Source: Turicibacter sp.
GTDB lineage: Bacteria > Bacillota_I > Bacilli_A > MOL361 > Turicibacteraceae
Assembly (NCBI GenBank): GCA_009780245.1
Contig: WRAJ01000017.1
Span: forward strand, 1 to 43,118
DNA length: 43,118 nt
Direction: 5' to 3'
A program made the translations under genes and the position numbers. The notes beneath the pieces were generated by a model. The model was not told the DNA's origin. It saw only the letters and a program-made list of their open reading frames with translations, and ran no database searches. Below, piece after piece: positions 26,122 to 36,203 of this stretch; position 1 is the first letter of the stretch; each line of letters begins with the position of its first letter.

Positions 26122-26163
26122 GATAAGTCTCCTTTTTACTTGTTAGTTTGTTAGGCAATTGCG

Positions 26164-26405
26164 AAAGTGTCGCTAAATTCAAGTTTCGAACGACAAAGCG
26201 ACAGTTTTTAGACTCGTATTGCCGATTAGTGTCGTTTAACATGGATTTCTTGAGATAAAGCGACACTTTTAGCAACGCAAATCTTGAATTTCGCCTATAA
26301 AGTGTCGCTTCGCATGAATTTTTCTTATAAAAGTGACACTTTGGATAGAATTCTATTCAAAAAGTGTCGTTAAACTTAAAATTTTAGTGATAAAACGACA
26401 CTTTG
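26164..26405. repeat. Array of four hairpins with AAGTGTCG-type stems
   Basis: Four units of 43-46 bp (about 26164-26208, 26228-26270, 26298-26343 and 26360-26403) each begin with an AGTGTCG(C/T) arm and end with a matching (A/G)CGACACTTT-type arm; the first and third carry arm mismatches or variants. Loops are AT-rich and dissimilar. The array fills almost the whole gap between the metallo-hydrolase start and the glucokinase stop. The loops vary while the arms are conserved, suggesting selection on the arms. Confidence 0.85.
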
Positions 26406-26428
26406 TGATTGTTTCGCAATTGACTATC

Positions 26429-27370
26429 CTAGTTCGTCGCCAAATAAGCGCCGCCGATAATCCCTGCGTCGTTTCCTAAGGTCGCCACGACAAACGGTGT
26501 GTTATGAACACTCGCAAACGCGTATTTCACAAAATGCTTGCGCACTGTGTCGAGCAAAATATCGCCCGCATAGGCAACGCCACCACCGAAAATCACTTGC
26601 TCCGGATCGGTAACAGCTGTCAGATTAGCCACGTTTAACCCTAAATAATAACCCACACGATCCACGATTTCGAGCGCCAATTCATCCCCTGCTTTTGCGG
26701 CATCAAACACGTCTTTCGCTTTCACATCCGCGATTTCACGTAAACTCGAAGGCGCCTGCGATTCAGCTAATTTCTCTTTGGTCATGCGCACAATCCCTGT
26801 CGCTGACGTCACCGTTTCCAAACAGCCCGTTTTTCCACAGCCACACTGCGCGCCACCGTCCGGAATCGCAACGGTATGTCCAATCTCACCGCCTGCCCCA
26901 TTCGTACCGTTAATAACCTTTCCGTCGACAATAATACCACCACCCACACCGGTTCCCAACGTGTACATGATCGCATTACGCGCCCCTTTAGCAGCGCCTA
27001 GCCACATTTCACCTAAAGCGGCAATGTTCGCATCGTTCGTGACGTTTACTGGAAGGCCTAATAAATCAGACAAGACCTTTTTAACCGCGACTGGCTTTGG
27101 CCAATTAATGTTTACCCCGATTAAAACAACACCGTCATCATCAACGGGCCCTGGGACACCAACGCCCACACCGGCAACGTCCGCGATGGTTAGTGATTTT
27201 TCTGCTAGCTTATCTAAAATTGCCTTTGCCGTACTCGGTAATAATTTCGTACCCTCGTCACTTATGTCGGTATCGATCACAAATTTCTCAACCAATTCCC
27301 CTGCTTCTGTGAATAACCCAAATTTGATGGTCGTTCCACCAATGTCTACTCCAAATACGTATTTGCTCAT
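26429..27370 (-). CDS. glcK: ROK-family glucokinase
   Basis: This 313-residue glucokinase phosphorylates free glucose to glucose 6-phosphate, the product expected from intracellular beta-glucosidase and disaccharide cleavage. It shows the ATP-binding N-terminus VFGVDIGGTTIKFGLF, the sugar-binding GAGGEIGHT with EIGH histidine, the zinc motif CGCGKTGCLE and the glycine-rich IFGGGVA segment. Length is typical of Firmicute GlcK. An AGAGAGG site is upstream. It is separated by a terminator from the small membrane ORF upstream. Confidence 0.95.
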   Translation of the reverse strand: MSKYVFGVDIGGTTIKFGLFTEAGELVEKFVIDTDISDEGTKLLPSTAKAILDKLAEKSLTIADVAGVGVGVPGPVDDDGVVLIGVNINWPKPVAVKKVLSDLLGLPVNVTNDANIAALGEMWLGAAKGARNAIMYTLGTGVGGGIIVDGKVINGTNGAGGEIGHTVAIPDGGAQCGCGKTGCLETVTSATGIVRMTKEKLAESQAPSSLREIADVKAKDVFDAAKAGDELALEIVDRVGYYLGLNVANLTAVTDPEQVIFGGGVAYAGDILLDTVRKHFVKYAFASVHNTPFVVATLGNDAGIIGGAYLATN

Positions 27371-27408
27371 CTTTGATAAAACCTCTCTTTCTTATTTTTG
27401 CACGCCAA

Positions 27409-27448
27409 AAAACAGAATAATCCGCGTGTTGACTGCGTTTATTCTGCT
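27409..27448 (-). terminator. Terminator overlapping the end of the 40-residue ORF
   Basis: On the minus strand CAGAATAA pairs with TTATTCTG and ends in TTTTTT. The stem includes the stop codon of the small ORF at 27439-27561. Confidence 0.75.
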
Positions 27449-27561
27449 GTTTCTTTTCTATTATGAATCACTTCTTGAATGTACATAATGCCTGCGATAA
27501 GACCTAGTACTCCCGAGATCAACTCTAGGATTTGTCTTATTTTTCTTCTGTTCTGACACAT
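27439..27561 (-). CDS. Small single-pass membrane protein (40 residues)
   Basis: The ORF encodes a basic N-terminus (MCQNRRKIRQ), one hydrophobic helix of about 18 residues (ILELISGVLGLIAGIMYI) and a charged tail. It is too short for standard gene finders. It has a purine-rich GGGAAGTGG upstream and ends inside an intrinsic terminator, which argues for a real transcription unit. An in-frame GTG three codons earlier is an alternative start. No family recognised. Confidence 0.45.
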   Translation of the reverse strand: MCQNRRKIRQILELISGVLGLIAGIMYIQEVIHNRKETAE

Positions 27562-27641
27562 TCCGACCACTTCCCGTCCTAGTTTCGTGAAAATGCTAAC
27601 AGGATTATTATATCGGAAAGCGGGCGTGAAATCAAGGGGAT

Positions 27642-28313
27642 TTACGAGCCAATTTCAATTTCTAACTGTGATGGCTCAGCGGCCTCGTTGTGGCGCAACC
27701 CGTTCATGACGATCGGCATAGATACCGCCGTCACCAGCGAGGTGAAAATCGTTAAGACTAAGACCACGGCGAGTTGCGTCACATACAATTTTAGTTGTTT
27801 TTTGATGATCTTCATCTTTTTCTTGTAGATGCTCTTCGCCACAAGGTAAGCAAATCGCACGCTGAAATACGCGCTTAAAATGGTTGTAAATAACATTAAA
27901 AAAGCTTGTAACGACCACAACATCAAGATGGCGAGGTTAGAGGTGCCGTTACTAATATCAATAATAAAGGCGAGGTTAAATCCCGTGCTGGCGCCACGTG
28001 CAAAAAGAAGGAAGCCGTTGGCCACGTTTCCGATGATCGTTAAGCCAAGCCCCCAAATGGTCAGCTGATAGATCGCTTGTTGCCAAAACGTTTCAAAGAA
28101 GGTTAAGCGATGTTCGGTACCGCTGTAAAAGTATTGCACCAACGCCTGTCTCGTTTCTGGTGTTTGCCTGACATACATTAACACACCGATCAGATCGCCC
28201 ACTAACACAATGGCCAGTAAGGTCAGGACAATGCGGGTGATGTGCGATACGTTGCTTTTTTTACGTGTTTTTTTTCGTCGATTGCGGATGTATTTTTTGA
28301 TCAATTGCTTCAT
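27642..28313 (-). CDS. Membrane protein of unknown function
   Basis: This 223-residue protein has a strongly basic N-terminus (KKYIRNRRKKTRKK) and about five hydrophobic segments (residues 27-47, 80-105, 110-128, 128-150 and 178-200). One resembles a stage II sporulation M-like core (SNLAILMLWSLQAFLMLFTTILSAYF), but I cannot confirm the family. An AGGGGG element lies eight bases before the ATG. It stands alone between the 40-residue ORF and the drug exporter. Confidence 0.6.
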   Translation of the reverse strand: MKQLIKKYIRNRRKKTRKKSNVSHITRIVLTLLAIVLVGDLIGVLMYVRQTPETRQALVQYFYSGTEHRLTFFETFWQQAIYQLTIWGLGLTIIGNVANGFLLFARGASTGFNLAFIIDISNGTSNLAILMLWSLQAFLMLFTTILSAYFSVRFAYLVAKSIYKKKMKIIKKQLKLYVTQLAVVLVLTIFTSLVTAVSMPIVMNGLRHNEAAEPSQLEIEIGS

Positions 28314-28411
28314 ATAATGCGCCCCCTAATGCGATGCTTATTCAATATTATGCGCACGAGAAAAAAAAGAGAACCTACAGCTGCAGATTCATAAAACGGT
28401 TGATCAGCATC

Positions 28412-28452
28412 AGAAAAGCACATCTGCTGGTATGGTTTAGATGTGCTTTTCT
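28412..28452. terminator. Terminator of the DHA2 exporter
   Basis: AGAAAAGCACATCT pairs with AGATGTGCTTTTCT, a 14-bp perfect stem with a 13-base loop, about 105 bp after the exporter stop. Very similar stems occur at 35641-35680, 36059-36098 and 30511-30548. Confidence 0.75.
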
Positions 28453-28557
28453 GTGAAAAATCATGATGTGAGTTTCAATACGTCTATGATATATGAATCA
28501 TGTAAACTCATCGTTAAGTGAAGATGAACTCACTGTTAAGTTTTAATTTATCAGCGG

Positions 28558-30015
28558 TTATGCTTTTGTAGGAGACTCTGCTTCTGGTTCATGCTCAACG
28601 ACTACTTTTTTTATAAAGAACGATAGCGATAGCGCCACCAGTGAAATCCCGACGCTGACGAGGAAAATAAAATTAATCGCGTCCAAATTTACTTGTCGGG
28701 AAGCTACTTCAAATGCTTCGGTTGTGTAAGTTGTAGCATCCGGTAAATTCGCAGCGATCGACCCGGTTTTTAGGGTTATAAATAAAGCAATCCCGATGGC
28801 TCCTGCGACTTGTTGCACCGTACTATTCACAGCCGCCCCTGCCGCATTTAGCCGAGCTGGCAATTGGTTTAGGCCGTTTGTTTGTAGCGGCATAATCACT
28901 AAAGCAAAGCCGACGCTTCTGGTCATCAGGCTTAAGACGACGTAAATGGTTGTGGTGTCCATCGTCAGTCGTGATAAGGCAAAGTTACCGAACGTCACTA
29001 AGATAAACCCGATAACAGCCATGCTTCTAGCACCAATTTTATCGTATAAGGCCCCAGTCACCGGCATAGCAAACGCCAGAAGAATCGTTCCCGGCATTGG
29101 AATCAAGCCTGACATTAAAGGCGTGTAACCCCGGATGTTTTGTAAATAAAACGGCATGATAATCATCGGTGCGTAAATCAGCAAGGCATTGACGACCGCG
29201 ATCGCTGAAGCCAACGCAAACATCGAATAGCGATACACGTTTAAATCGAGTAGCGGCGTTTCAACTTTAAACTGACGAATAGCGAAAATCGCCAACGAAG
29301 CGGCACCAATGGCAATCAGCCCACCCGTTTGAAAGCTTATCCAGCCGTGTACTTCGACGTTACCCAGTCCTAATAGTAGCGCCGTGAAGCCAATGCTAGA
29401 GAAAACCAGCGACACATACTCCATGCTCGTTTCTCTTTGTGGAAGAATATTTTCTAGCTTAAAAAACGAGATTACTAATGGGATCGCCGCAAGTATCGTA
29501 ATCAGCAAGAACACGCCGCGCCAGTCAAAGTGATTCATAATCGAACCAGCAATAAGCGGGCTAAGTGCAGGTGCTAGCATGTAGATCATCCCAAACATTC
29601 CCATGGCTTTCCCGCGCTCTTCTTTACTGAAACTTGCCAGTTGAACGTTCATGAGTAGTGGCATTAAAATTGCCGTTGCAGCTGCTTGTAAAATGCGCGC
29701 GATTAATAGCAAGGCGAAGTTTGGTGCAATAAAAGCGAACAGACTTCCGACCGTAAACAAACTCATGGCTGCCATGTAAATGTGGTGACTTTTAAACTTC
29801 GTAATAAAGAAAGCCGTTGTTGGAATCAAAACACCTGAAATCAACATGTTGATGGTGGTTAGCCACTGAATCGTTGAATAATGTTCGATGTTTAAATCCA
29901 CCATGATCAACGGCAACGCAATGTTTAACGATGACGAGTTCAAAAAGGTCACAAGTGTCCCAGCCATCATAATCCCGATTAAAAAATAATTGGGTTTTTT
30001 AACTTCGTTTTCCAT
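28558..30015 (-). CDS. DHA2-family MFS drug exporter (EmrB/QacA/LmrB-like)
   Basis: This proton-coupled efflux pump of about 485 residues has roughly 14 helices. Visible features are the helix 1-2 segment LNSSSLNIALPLIMVDLNI, WLTTINMLISGVLIP, the motif C-like region GMFGMIYMLAPALSPLIAG and the characteristic QVAGAIGIALF near the C-terminus. Relatives export lincosamides, dyes and other hydrophobic compounds. I start at ATG 30015 (GGAG seven bases upstream) rather than the upstream frame extension. The promoter and a duplicated palindrome lie upstream at 30068-30129. No regulator gene is adjacent. Confidence 0.9.
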   Translation of the reverse strand: MENEVKKPNYFLIGIMMAGTLVTFLNSSSLNIALPLIMVDLNIEHYSTIQWLTTINMLISGVLIPTTAFFITKFKSHHIYMAAMSLFTVGSLFAFIAPNFALLLIARILQAAATAILMPLLMNVQLASFSKEERGKAMGMFGMIYMLAPALSPLIAGSIMNHFDWRGVFLLITILAAIPLVISFFKLENILPQRETSMEYVSLVFSSIGFTALLLGLGNVEVHGWISFQTGGLIAIGAASLAIFAIRQFKVETPLLDLNVYRYSMFALASAIAVVNALLIYAPMIIMPFYLQNIRGYTPLMSGLIPMPGTILLAFAMPVTGALYDKIGARSMAVIGFILVTFGNFALSRLTMDTTTIYVVLSLMTRSVGFALVIMPLQTNGLNQLPARLNAAGAAVNSTVQQVAGAIGIALFITLKTGSIAANLPDATTYTTEAFEVASRQVNLDAINFIFLVSVGISLVALSLSFFIKKVVVEHEPEAESPTKA

Positions 30016-30067
30016 GTTATCACTCCAGAATATGTGCCTCTTTATGTGAGCGTGCACAATTAATCCC

Positions 30068-30129
30068 ATTATACTACGTTTGACAATTTGCAACAATAAA
30101 AACAGGTTTTATTGTTAAAAACAGGTTTT
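30068..30129 (-). promoter_or_regulatory. Promoter and duplicated operator of the DHA2 exporter
   Basis: On the minus strand TTGTTG (30091-30096), 17 bp, TATAAT (30068-30073). Just upstream of the -35 the near-palindrome AAAACAGGTTTT occurs twice, at 30099-30110 and 30118-30129, 19 bp apart. This looks like a two-site operator for a dimeric regulator. The rest of the 30130-30510 gap holds nothing I can support as a gene. Confidence 0.6.
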
Positions 30130-30510
30130 TAATTTAGCTAAGGCATACGGAAACAATGACTGCTGGCAGCTTCGCCGTTGAGGTAAAGGTGACGCTCATC
30201 TGGGTTAGTGCGGAACAAAACAAGGCATATAATGAGCTGCTAAACCGAAAATACCCTAAAATTTAATTTTTCGCAATAATCGGGGACTTTTTGACATCTA
30301 GTTGATGTCTTGAGGTGATGAATAGGTTTTATTTGTAGTTTATAAGTGTTATATGTATTTTTCGAAGTTTTTCGCTTCTGTTGAGAGACAAAAATACCCG
30401 ATATTTCGAAAAATAAAAAAAAGAGGGGACTTTCCATTTCTAGCTCCACAAAAGGGACACTCATCCCCATCGAATATGAGTGTGCTTTCGCTTTTGTCGT
30501 CAAAAATGAC

Positions 30511-30548
30511 AAAAAGCATATCCAAGTCTTAAGCGAATGTGGATATGC
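30511..30548 (-). terminator. Terminator of the second GH1 gene
   Basis: On the minus strand GCATATCCA pairs with TGGATATGC and is followed by TTTTTG, 12 bp after the gene's stop. Confidence 0.75.
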
Positions 30549-30559
30549 CCATCACCTCT

Positions 30560-32059
<1,500 letters not shown>

Positions 32060-32207
32060 TCACTCCTTGTTACTGTTTGATGCGCTTATTGTACCTTTAT
32101 TCGCCGCTTCTTTCTATCAACCGCTTGTGTTTTTTATCAAAAATCCGACTAAAAGTAAAAAGATCACTGCCCGTCAGAATCATTTCTTAGGCAATAATCT
32201 TATTTCA

Positions 32208-32966
32208 CTACTTTGATCCCACATCAATCACACGGTGCTTTTTCCGATATTGCATCGGCGTCAATCCGTATTCCTTCTTAAACTGCTCACCGAAATGACT
32301 TTGCGACGAAAACCACAGCATGTCCGCAATCTCAGCAATGCCCCTTTTCCCCTGCTTCACATGGTGCTCCGCCGCCCCTAACCGCGCTTTAATGATAAAC
32401 TGACTCAAAGTCAGACCCAACTCCTTGGAAAATTGGCGTGACAAATAATCCGCATTAATCCCAATCATTTCGGCAATGTCCGCGACTTTTAGTTGTGAAT
32501 AAACATTCTCTATCACATAAGCACGGCAAAGTTCAACGTAGTTTTGCTTCCTTTTCTTATTTCTTACTTTGTTAACCCTAAAAATAAAATCCCGAATCAT
32601 GACCCAGTTTAGTTTATCCATTTCCGCTTTGGTTGTGCAATTTTCGAGTTTTTGTAGATACAATTCGGATAGTTCATAGGCTTCCGCTGGGTTGAGTCCG
32701 CCTCTAATGGCCGCGCGACAAACGAGTGTGATTGACATGACCGTCCGATATTCGATGTTTTTTAGTTCCTTTTGTGCCAGCTTCCCAATGTGCGATTCGG
32801 TCGGGAGGCGCTTTAAAAAATCAACCGCACCGTATTCCACCGCTAGCATAAAATTCTGTTCAAAATCGTACATTAAGCGTGAGCGTTGTTCTTCTGATTT
32901 TTCATAGCGGTAATCGTTGATTTCTTGGTCGGTGATTTGGGATTGTTTTTTATTATTTGTACTCAT
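32208..32966 (-). CDS. AraC-family transcriptional regulator
   Basis: This regulator of about 252 residues has a C-terminal double helix-turn-helix (VADIAEMIGINADYLSRQF and IAEIADMLWFSSQSHFGEQF, then GLTPMQYRKKHR). The N-terminal region (residues 1-140) is mostly helical and lacks the sugar-binding cupin, as in YesN/AraC variants. I start at ATG 32966 with AGGTG seven bases upstream. The same-strand gene 154 bp downstream is a 6-phospho-beta-glucosidase, so the likely role is activation by a beta-glucoside signal; this is positional inference. Confidence 0.9.
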   Translation of the reverse strand: MSTNNKKQSQITDQEINDYRYEKSEEQRSRLMYDFEQNFMLAVEYGAVDFLKRLPTESHIGKLAQKELKNIEYRTVMSITLVCRAAIRGGLNPAEAYELSELYLQKLENCTTKAEMDKLNWVMIRDFIFRVNKVRNKKRKQNYVELCRAYVIENVYSQLKVADIAEMIGINADYLSRQFSKELGLTLSQFIIKARLGAAEHHVKQGKRGIAEIADMLWFSSQSHFGEQFKKEYGLTPMQYRKKHRVIDVGSK

Positions 32967-33011
32967 ACATAAACACCTCACAATTTTGCAGCGTGGTTAT
33001 GGCTAAACAGG

Positions 33012-33791
33012 TTACTTTCCTTTGAACAGGCTAAAAGCACTTTTCTTTCGATTACCCATCGGCTTTGGTTGCTTGCTCACAACTTCCTTTCCTTCAATGA
33101 TCAAACGCGCATTCTCCTTAAAGTACTGCGTGTAACGCTCACCGCAGCTTTTCTCGATTTCCTCATAAGCCTTTTTCAGACTATACGAACGAATTGAATT
33201 ATTATGAGCATCGGTGGCAATCGTATGAACCAAATGGTGCGCAATCAGTTCTTGGCTAAGACCTTGAAGCTTTTGCCCGGAAAATCCTGCGATGCTTGAA
33301 GCCGTTAATTGTGTCAACGCTCCCTTAGCAACAAAGTCATAAAGCCGACCCGGGTTGGCCGCAATTTCCTTGTTCCGCTCAGGGTGGGCAATGATGGGAG
33401 TCATACCAGCTACTTTCAAGTCAGCTAGCAACTTTTCCGCATAAGATGGAATATTACCAAACGGAAACTCAACCAACAGATACTTCCCTGCATCCGCAAC
33501 GGTCAACACTTTCCCAGCGGCAACGTCAGCCAGAAGCTCGGCATAAACACGCACTTCTTGCCCAGGCAAAACACGAACAGCAAGTTCACGTTCATCAACT
33601 AAGCTTTGTAATCGCTGCACCCGCTCCAAAACCTCAGGTCGTTGTATCGTGTAATTGCGGTTATAATGTGGCGTTGCTACAACGGTATGAATCCCCTCAG
33701 TTGCTGCAGCTTCTAGCATCATTAAGCTTCCCATTTCACTTTTCGCACCGTCGTCAACACCGGGTAAAACGTGTGAATGGATATCAATCAT
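33012..33791 (-). CDS. CpsB/YwqE-type PHP tyrosine-protein phosphatase (orphan)
   Basis: This 259-residue metallo-phosphatase of the PHP superfamily has the metal motifs DIHSHVLPGVDDGA at the N-terminus, VATPHYNR, IIAHPERN and IATDAHN, the full ligand set. CpsB proteins dephosphorylate the tyrosine kinase CpsD/YwqD that controls capsule and exopolysaccharide synthesis. Here no CpsC/CpsD kinase or capsule gene is nearby. Its basic tail (RKKSAFSLFKGK) may be membrane- or partner-binding. GAGGTGG precedes the ATG. It sits between the AraC and xylosidase genes on the same strand. Confidence 0.88.
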   Translation of the reverse strand: MIDIHSHVLPGVDDGAKSEMGSLMMLEAAATEGIHTVVATPHYNRNYTIQRPEVLERVQRLQSLVDERELAVRVLPGQEVRVYAELLADVAAGKVLTVADAGKYLLVEFPFGNIPSYAEKLLADLKVAGMTPIIAHPERNKEIAANPGRLYDFVAKGALTQLTASSIAGFSGQKLQGLSQELIAHHLVHTIATDAHNNSIRSYSLKKAYEEIEKSCGERYTQYFKENARLIIEGKEVVSKQPKPMGNRKKSAFSLFKGK

Positions 33792-33834
33792 TCTTCCACC
33801 TCATTTCCTAGTGAACTTCCCTTTTAACTTCAAC

Positions 33835-35484
33835 TTACAACTCTTCATACCTAAAATAATCAAAATCAGCAGGCAACCTTGCCCCACTCGTATCCTGACA
33901 ATGTATACCAACAAACGCACCCGTGAAGAAGCCGCCACCCGCAACAAAGTCATCAGACAACTTATAACTATCTAATTTAATCGCCACTTCGTTCCATTCC
34001 TCGCCATCAAACGAATAGAAATAAGTATACGTTTCAACCTCAACCTTCACCTTCAAATAGACATTGTAGACACCTTCAGGAACAACGATTTCTTTCCCTA
34101 CTATCGGCTGATCAAAGCGCCCATTCTCAGCCGTCATTAAATCAACGACCCGGCCTTTTTCCTCGTGCCAAGTAACGTGCAAACTGGTCCAATTCATCGT
34201 GTTATAATAACAAGTAAGGCCAGCCATTTGTTGAAACGTTTCAGGAGCAAACGCAACCTTCGTTTCAGCCTCAAAATTCAAACTCTGCCACCTTCTAGCA
34301 ACAAGCGCCTGTGTAAAATGAGAAATTAATGATTCACGACCATATAACCTGAGATACCCCGGGCGTTCCGCCAACGTAAGAACATCACTTTCTAACGGGA
34401 TTCTTAACGTTTGGAAATGGATGTTCAATCCCTCTTGGTCAAAGTCATCCTTCGTCAAGTAGTTTTGCTCCCAAGGCACTTCAGTCATTTTCAGCCCATC
34501 AACCAATAAAGAAGGGGCATTCCCACCAACCACATACGGCCAACCATCGCGCCATTCCAATTTCTGGATGGATGACTCACGACCGAGCGGGCAATAACCA
34601 CGATTCATCAACTCCCGCTCCGTTTCAGTAATCGCAGTGTTTCTTCCTTCAGCGTTTGCAGAATTCCCATCGCCTTTAATCGGGCGCCCCATCAAGTGCG
34701 TCAAATACCACTCATCGGTGTGTGTATGAACCATCGAAGCATGCCCAGCTTTTTGAAGCGGATTATCTGCTTCGTGCTTTGTCGTGATCAATGGGTTTTC
34801 AGGATGAACCTCATAAGGACCCGCTAATTGTTTTGAACGTGCAATCGTGGCAACGTGTGCATAAGTCGTTCCGCCTTCAGCGGTTAAAAGATAATAGTAA
34901 TCCCCAACTTTATAAATATGTGGCGCTTCTGTTAACTTCGCTTCTGTGCCTCTAAAAATAATCTGAGGCTTACCAATTAACTTCTGCTCATCAACGGCAT
35001 ATTCTTGAAGCACGATGCCATGGAAACTATGCTGATGAACACGTTGATCCCATACCATGTTTAACAGGTATTTTTTGCCGCCTTCGTCGTGGTATAGGGA
35101 CGGATCAAAGCCAGAGCTATTTAGAAAAACAGGGTCACTCCATTCACCGTCAACCGTGTCGCAAGTAACTAGGTAATTGTGACCGTCTTTCCAAGCACCG
35201 CTAACAACTTTCATATCGCTATAAATAAGCCAGAACTTACCATCGGCATAACTTAAAGCAGGCGCCCAAACACCACCAGAATTTGGGTTGCCGTGCATGT
35301 TCAGTTGACTAATGCGATTAAGAGGTCGACTGACGAGTCGCCAATTCTTTAAATCTTTTGAATGATGAATTTGCACACCAGGAAACCATTCGAAAGTTGA
35401 CGTGGCAATGTAATAATCCTCTCCCACACGACAAATACAAGGATCAGGGTTGAAGCCTTTTAAAATTGGGTTTTGAATGTTCAT
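33835..35484 (-). CDS. xynB: Glycoside hydrolase family 43 beta-xylosidase
   Basis: This 549-residue intracellular beta-xylosidase has an N-terminal five-bladed propeller with catalytic Asp14 (FNPDPCICR), Asp127 ([10 protein letters not shown]) and Glu186 (LTEAPHIYK), followed by a C-terminal beta-sandwich domain (about 330-549) typical of GH43 xylosidases. There is no signal peptide, so the substrate is imported xylo-oligosaccharide. Length is normal for XynB. GAGGAGG lies eight bases before the ATG. No xylose isomerase or xylulokinase gene is in the window. Confidence 0.92.
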   Translation of the reverse strand: MNIQNPILKGFNPDPCICRVGEDYYIATSTFEWFPGVQIHHSKDLKNWRLVSRPLNRISQLNMHGNPNSGGVWAPALSYADGKFWLIYSDMKVVSGAWKDGHNYLVTCDTVDGEWSDPVFLNSSGFDPSLYHDEGGKKYLLNMVWDQRVHQHSFHGIVLQEYAVDEQKLIGKPQIIFRGTEAKLTEAPHIYKVGDYYYLLTAEGGTTYAHVATIARSKQLAGPYEVHPENPLITTKHEADNPLQKAGHASMVHTHTDEWYLTHLMGRPIKGDGNSANAEGRNTAITETERELMNRGYCPLGRESSIQKLEWRDGWPYVVGGNAPSLLVDGLKMTEVPWEQNYLTKDDFDQEGLNIHFQTLRIPLESDVLTLAERPGYLRLYGRESLISHFTQALVARRWQSLNFEAETKVAFAPETFQQMAGLTCYYNTMNWTSLHVTWHEEKGRVVDLMTAENGRFDQPIVGKEIVVPEGVYNVYLKVKVEVETYTYFYSFDGEEWNEVAIKLDSYKLSDDFVAGGGFFTGAFVGIHCQDTSGARLPADFDYFRYEEL

Positions 35485-35640
35485 TGTTTACTCCTCCTCT
35501 TCAAGTGTTGGTATTTAGCGATCCCCTCCATTAAATGAGCATCGCATTTCAACACCGTTTGACAAATATTATACTACTTTTAACAGCCCTTAACAATCTT
35601 AAACGTAAACAAATCAAAAATAGACGTGTTAAACAACAGA

Positions 35641-35680
35641 AAAAAAGCACATCCACGACAGAGAAAGGATGTGCTTTTAA
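35641..35680. terminator. Bidirectional terminator in the xylosidase-rhamnose gap
   Basis: AAAAGCACATCC pairs with GGATGTGCTTTT around a 15-base loop. It lies in a 719-bp gap with no intact gene, next to the Rpn remnant, and is not clearly attached to either flanking gene. Confidence 0.7.
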
Positions 35681-35762
35681 GATCCAATATATTAGGAGCT
35701 ATATATTAGGAGATATGAAGCCTTTAAGAGGTGAGCTTCAATACATGTGTATGATACCATTG

Positions 35763-36043
35763 CTAAATCAGTTTTTGATGAGTTTCTAGCAAGTTTTTGG
35801 CGAGTTTTATTATTCGCGATTGCCATAACCGTTCATGTACCGTCAACTTCTCACTAGCAACCTTCATCTCATCTGATTCACCCATCAATCGTTCAACCTC
35901 CTCTTTCGTCCTTGCCCTAAACAACGCGCCCCATTTGTGACTAGCTCTGTTAATTCCAAAGGGAGCTTAGTTAAATCAATTACAAACAATTGTTGCGCCC
36001 TTGTAAAGATTTTTCTATTCTCTCGACGAAATAAAATATGCTC
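35763..36043 (-). pseudogene. Remnant of an Rpn-type (PD-(D/E)XK) transposase/nuclease
   Basis: Translating the minus strand from 36043 gives RKIFTRAQQLFVIDLTKLPLE and ELTELVTNGA. A frame change near 35925-35935 then leads to LFRARTKEEVERLMGESDEM, KVASEKLTVHERLW and AKNLLETHQKLI before a stop at 35763. The order of motifs (IDL-KLPLEL, then RARTKEEVE-L, then KLT, then AKNLL) matches the C-terminal half of Rpn/PDDEXK family transposases. The catalytic N-terminal half is absent. It is a degraded copy. Confidence 0.6.
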
Positions 36044-36058
36044 TATACCTTAAATCAC

Positions 36059-36098
36059 AAAAAAGCATATCCAACCGACCAGCTGGATATGCTTTTTG
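36059..36098 (-). terminator. Terminator of the rhamnose operon
   Basis: On the minus strand AAAAGCATATCCA pairs with TGGATATGCTTTTTT, about 105 bp after the fucO stop codon. Confidence 0.8.
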
Positions 36099-36203
36099 CT
36101 ATGTCAAAGTATTCAGAGGTGAGTCCTTCAACACTTGTTTTTGAGTTTTCGTTTCACAGAAAGTGAAAGCTGGGATTCAAACCGTTTATTCATAGTATGA
36201 TCA

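Noticed and set aside
30156..30266. 36-codon plus-strand ORF (begins MTAGSFAVEVKV)
   Set aside because: Looks somewhat protein-like but has only a weak upstream purine stretch, no terminator and no partner. Could be a relic.
30240..30512. 90-codon minus-strand ORF between the DHA2 exporter and the second GH1 gene
   Set aside because: No ribosome site of note, composition unlike a protein, runs into a terminator, and the sequence contains AAAGTCCCCT-type hairpin fragments seen elsewhere.
35763..35815. 11-bp phased AAACT repeats, first read as an operator array
   Set aside because: They fall in the C-terminal coding relic of the Rpn remnant (AKNLLETHQKLI), so repeated Lys/Leu codons explain them more simply.
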